A DNA stretch of 64,000 bases, taken from positions 5,406,501-5,470,500 of the forward strand of contig OX365944.1 of the NCBI GenBank assembly GCA_947247005.1, written 5' to 3'. Positions 63,201 through 64,000 of this stretch are shown in pieces. Origin of the DNA: Spisula solida. Its lineage: Eukaryota > Mollusca > Bivalvia > Venerida > Mactridae. A model generated the notes under the pieces. It was not told where the DNA came from and ran no database searches. It worked only from the letters and a program-made list of their open reading frames with translations. Positions within the stretch are counted from its first letter, which is position 1, and each line of letters opens with the position of its first letter. Made by a program: the position numbers and the translations under genes.

Positions 63201-63560
63201 ATATAGAAAGTGTATGTATTTTCCGTCTTTTCTTCATTTGAGCTGTAACTTTTGTTTTGGTTAAATTTCGGCACAGTGATTAATATGTTGATATGCCATG
63301 ATATATAGCATATTAAGATCAAATGTAATACTTCAATAGAAAATACATACTCTGGCTAACTTGGTTGGAAGCAGTGTAACTAACAAAATGGTTTAATATG
63401 GACTACGTGAATAAGTAAATAACTTTCATGTATATATAGTAACCAATTGTTGCCTTATCACTATTTATATTTTTTCAGATCCGCGAGTTAATAGCAGATT
63501 GTTTTGTCACTGGTAAATGGGATGAAAATGAAGACGCAGAAGCTTTACTACAAAAAGATG
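51131..63560 (+). CDS. BMS1: Ribosome biogenesis GTPase BMS1, first ~876 residues (3' end outside window)
   Basis: Twelve plus-strand exons with matching phases encode a protein colinear with vertebrate and yeast BMS1. In order: a basic N-terminus (HRKKSSGPKAERKK), a Bms1-type G domain at about residues 65-240 with P-loop GPPKVGKTT and a degenerate G4 motif THLD, the AARP2CN domain at about 255-330, then a long acidic low-complexity middle (about 420-740) and conserved KLIYGK and DCFVTGKWDE motifs. In yeast, Bms1 binds Rcl1 and U3 snoRNA in the nucleolar SSU processome and is needed for 18S rRNA maturation. Family members have about 1200-1300 residues, so roughly a third, including the C-terminal domain, lies beyond 64000. 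The start ATG has A at -3 and G at +4. Confidence 0.97.
51585..51755. mobile_element. MITE family 'tggcttagaatta', short copy in BMS1 intron 1
   Basis: Exact inverted ends 'tggcttagaatta' and 'taattctaagcca'. 171 bp, shorter than the 57566 copy by an internal deletion. It ends 73 bp before BMS1 exon 2. Confidence 0.9.
51829..52019 (+). CDS. BMS1: BMS1 coding exon 2 (residues 56-120)
   Basis: Encodes TQDLKTKKQHIPVVDRTPVE and the P-loop GPPKVGKTTLLKC, then IQGPVTVVSG. This is the start of the Bms1-type G domain. Acceptor TTACAAAG, donor GTATAG. Confidence 0.97.
52168..52335 (+). repeat. tRNA-like SINE head, family D
   Basis: 'tagctttgtggtagagtg' resembles an A box and 'ggttagatcac' a B box, about 40 bp apart, then a non-tRNA tail. 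Only one copy seen, so the SINE call rests on the tRNA-like head. In BMS1 intron 2. Confidence 0.5.
52740..52819 (+). CDS. BMS1: BMS1 coding exon 3 (residues 120-146)
   Basis: Short exon: KQRRLTIIECNNDINSMIDI then AKVADL. The IEC-N-ND segment occupies the place of the Ras-type DxxG (G3) motif, as in other BMS1 proteins. Acceptor ATTTTAG, donor GTAAGT, phase 0. Confidence 0.95.
52900..53240 (+). repeat. SINE family A, copy 3, full head
   Basis: 'gagcggtggcctggaagtaa' (A-box-like) and 'cctgggtttaaccccg' (B-box-like), then the same body as 19255 and 25608, ending 'gaaaattggtaactta'. In BMS1 intron 3, followed by a SINE B tail fragment at 53255-53335. Confidence 0.85.
53405..53865 (+). repeat. 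'gtcagggaa' interspersed repeat in BMS1 intron 3
   Basis: Opens 'cagggttcccacggtcaggg' and repeats 'gtcagggaaaagtcaggga' several times at both ends. The right end 'cagaatatttgtgtgaaccc' matches 115-155. It stops about 40 bp before exon 4. Confidence 0.8.
53907..54095 (+). CDS. BMS1: BMS1 coding exon 4 (residues 147-209)
   Basis: Encodes VLLLVDASFGFEMETFEFLN, then CQVHGFPRIMGVLTHLDSF and KKRLKHRFWTEVYQ. THLD is the family version of the G4 motif. A 'trailing fragment' repeat ends just before the acceptor TCTTTCAG. Donor GTATTG, phase 0. Confidence 0.97.
54394..54461 (+). repeat. 34-bp tandem duplication of the BMS1 exon 5 acceptor
   Basis: Two copies, at 54394-54427 and 54428-54461, share 'tctcgtatttagggtgctaa' and 'gtt-ttctac', with one or two differences. 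Each has an AG followed by GGTGCTAAG. Only the second copy joins the BMS1 frame. Confidence 0.95.
54441..54583 (+). CDS. BMS1: BMS1 coding exon 5 (residues 210-257)
   Basis: Encodes GAKLFYLSGMVNGEYQKTEV and FRPLTWRTTHPYILAD. The acceptor TATTTAG and the exon start are tandemly duplicated 34 bp upstream. Only the downstream copy continues the BMS1 frame. Donor GTAATA. Confidence 0.95.
54835..54950 (-). repeat. tRNA-like SINE head, family C, copy 2
   Basis: The minus strand reads 'tggtccagtggttagtgctc' then 'ggatttgtaaccc', shared with 11205-11337. In BMS1 intron 5. Confidence 0.6.
55100..55333. mobile_element. Mariner-like MITE
   Basis: Ends 'cagggtgttcaaaaagttag' and its inverted form (from 'aacttttttaacaccctg'), about 26 bp with few mismatches. 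Flanked by TA on both sides (55098-55099, 55334-55335). 234 bp. A short open frame across it is not convincing as a transposase remnant. In BMS1 intron 5. Confidence 0.85.
55612..55865 (+). repeat. 'gggggcata' interspersed repeat, copy 2
   Basis: Inverted relative to 10857-11136 and nearly identical outside the ggac/gtcc microsatellite. The copy at 55612 starts 'tatgcccccctatcgataga' and ends 'aagcgtttattgaacgcagt'. It lies 40 bp before BMS1 exon 6. Confidence 0.9.
55906..56227 (+). CDS. BMS1: BMS1 coding exon 6 (residues 257-364)
   Basis: AARP2CN domain: RMEDITDPEKVRQ, DRNISLYGYLHGTHMKNN, HIPGCGDFSIHDLQFL, VYAPMSGVGGIVYDKDAV and DLGGSH. Acceptor TTTTACAG, donor GTGAGT directly after an Asn codon, phase 0. 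Confidence 0.96.
56492..57300. mobile_element. hAT-like non-autonomous element, 809 bp
   Basis: Ends 'tagggctgtggatcg' and 'cgcaacagcccta' (9 bp exact at the tip). Exact 8-bp duplication tatagtat at 56484-56491 and 57301-57308. Subterminal 'gatccaa', 'cgatctc' and 'actcgtactcg' phrases. No transposase. In BMS1 intron 6. Confidence 0.9.
57566..57783. mobile_element. MITE family 'tggcttagaatta', full copy
   Basis: Exact inverted ends 'ctggcttagaatta' and 'taattctaagccag'. 218 bp, with interior in reverse orientation to the 51585 copy ('ggtcattttgaccaaactga'). In BMS1 intron 6. Confidence 0.9.
57874..58031 (+). CDS. BMS1: BMS1 coding exon 7 (residues 365-417)
   Basis: Encodes MDDDDEPIAANELVASLMAM and KKMKSSDVSVYSAAIKK, corresponding to the family segment with THELVQSL in human. 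Acceptor TTTTCTAG, donor GTAAGA. Supported by phase continuity and position; sequence conservation is lower than in exons 2-6. Confidence 0.85.
59424..59630. mobile_element. MITE family 'aggatctgattttaat', copy 2
   Basis: Reverse orientation to 8898-9196. Begins 'ataggatctgacaacactcc' and ends 'ggatctgattttaataga'. The interior includes 'gatgtgaactttacgtcatc' and 'gacctcttacggagtgtag'. Confidence 0.75.
59914..60120 (+). repeat. Unclassified dispersed repeat 'agtatcacgaagacg', copy 2
   Basis: Direct copy of 44450-44690. The strongest match is 'gaagtgtaataccaacacaa' and 'tttgctcgcggaa'. In BMS1 intron 7. Confidence 0.8.
60188..60319. repeat. 'taatcgatta' repeat with inverted ends
   Basis: 'ttgaaaagtaatcg' (60188-60201) and 'cgattacttttcaa' (60306-60319) are exact inverted repeats. 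The interior repeats 'ttaatcgattattaatcgat'. About 132 bp; ends 62 bp before exon 8. Confidence 0.8.
60382..60562 (+). CDS. BMS1: BMS1 coding exon 8 (residues 417-477)
   Basis: Contains DGRVRRKAVFAD, the conserved GR-RRKA-F motif before the acidic region, then Asp/Glu/Ser runs encoded by a GAT microsatellite-like stretch. Acceptor TATTTACAG, donor GTAAGT, phase 0. Confidence 0.9.
60876..61713 (+). CDS. BMS1: BMS1 coding exon 9, acidic low-complexity (residues 478-757)
   Basis: 838-bp exon rich in GAT/GAC/GAA codons, giving long Asp/Glu runs broken by Lys-Ser segments. Two near-identical SQ/PQDESDDTS blocks show internal duplication. Acidic middles are known in BMS1 but align poorly. Acceptor TTTTCAG, donor GTAAGA. 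A second open frame across it (60946-61224) is a shadow of the GAT repeat. Confidence 0.9.
62052..62156 (+). CDS. BMS1: BMS1 coding exon 10 (residues 757-792)
   Basis: Encodes MKWRHDLMSQAAASFRRRQS and NYRKLIYGKG, matching the family motifs LKWKEDLS and LRKLIYG. Acceptor TTTTACAG, donor GTTAGT, phase 1 in and out. Confidence 0.93.
62532..62930. mobile_element. hAT-like MITE, 399 bp
   Basis: Ends 'tagagttgtcattgat' and 'attaatgacagctcta' are inverted repeats with few mismatches. Flanks gcaaaaag (62524-62531) and gctaaaag (62931-62938) form an 8-bp duplication with one difference. In BMS1 intron 10, about 110 bp before exon 11. Confidence 0.75.
63039..63211 (+). CDS. BMS1: BMS1 coding exon 11 (residues 792-849)
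   Basis: An acidic stretch, then EIGGLFRVLKEK, matching the family motif ELGGLFRV, and TDCTKCQTHSLTSIDIES. Acceptor TGTTGCAG, donor GTATGT, phase 0. Confidence 0.93.
63479..63560 (+). CDS. BMS1: BMS1 coding exon 12 (residues 850-877)
   Basis: Encodes IRELIADCFVTGKWDENEDA then EALLQKD. The DCFVTGKW motif is highly conserved in BMS1. Acceptor TTTTTCAG, donor GTGAGT. This is the last exon in the window; the gene continues to the right. Confidence 0.95.
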
Positions 63561-63811
63561 GTGAGTACTGTATAAGCGGATATTTCTGCTGGTCGAAAAG
63601 TCAGAAAATTGTGAATTTCTAACATTTAACATACAAAAAGTGAGCAATTTGTTAATTTCTTTGCAGGCCAAAATTTACGTTAGCGGAAATGTTAACTAGT
63701 TTTGTAAATTTGTGAAATTGTATTAAACTGAACAAATTTTAAAAGTCAATTAATACTACAGTATTTGGTGATAAAAAAAGTTTAACTGTATTCATAATTA
63801 CATCCTGGGTG

Positions 63812-64000
63812 GCACATTGGTCGAATCGATAACGCTCTCGACTACCGATCAAGAGATCCCTGGCTGATTGTCTTGCTCATATAGTGTGCTGTACACTGGG
63901 CATGTGAAAGAACCATTCTGTTCGGAATGAGCTAGAGTATCGGACCTAGATTCCTTGTGTCACACCACTCCTCTTCCCTCAAAGTTGGAGGTCATTGGTC
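63812..64000 (+). repeat. SINE family B, copy 2 (runs off the window)
   Basis: 'tcgaatcgataacgctctcg' then 'gatccctggctgattgtc' matches the head at 16905. The body ends 'ttggaggtcattggtc' at the window edge. In BMS1 intron 12. Confidence 0.75.

Overview
The window is AT-rich, intron-rich animal nuclear DNA. Several repeat families resemble ones I associate with bivalve mollusc genomes: inserts ending in 'gggggcata' with ggac-type runs, and a 145-bp repeat that opens with 'gagggccattggccct' and carries 'tgaccaagtttcat'. A bivalve is therefore the best guess, but this is inference without a database search. No bacterial, viral or organellar genes were seen.

Only two protein-coding genes can be supported, and they are transcribed away from each other. 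On the minus strand, 14 coding exons between 49647 and 9993 assemble with consistent splice phases into a complete 714-codon SEC14L1-type protein (PRELI/MSF1 domain, CRAL-TRIO domain, GOLD domain). On the plus strand, 12 coding exons from 51131 to 63560 encode the first ~876 residues of the ribosome-biogenesis GTPase BMS1; its C-terminal part lies beyond the window. About 1.5 kb separates the two start codons and must contain both 5' ends.

Layout: 1-9992 has no recognisable coding sequence and holds the SEC14L1 3' UTR (end unknown), a 28-bp minisatellite and several inverted-repeat elements. 9993-49647 is SEC14L1, most of it intron; its 16-kb intron 2 alone holds five tandem arrays, two hairpin or hAT-like elements, a 1-kb composite repeat and other MITEs. 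49648-51130 is the shared upstream region. 51131-64000 is BMS1, whose introns hold two hAT-like elements, SINEs, a mariner-like MITE and other repeats.

The two genes do unrelated jobs: lipid or ligand binding and trafficking for SEC14L1, 40S ribosome maturation for BMS1. They share only a likely common upstream region. I found no new multi-gene system. The most interesting structure is a 30-bp minisatellite beginning at the 5' splice site of SEC14L1 exon 3, which places roughly 28 further GTAAGT donor-like sites in a row. Also notable are a 34-bp tandem duplication of the splice acceptor of BMS1 exon 5, four hAT-like elements with 8-bp target-site duplications, TTAA-flanked and TA-flanked MITE families, and a repeat carrying five regularly spaced DR2-type nuclear-receptor half-site pairs.
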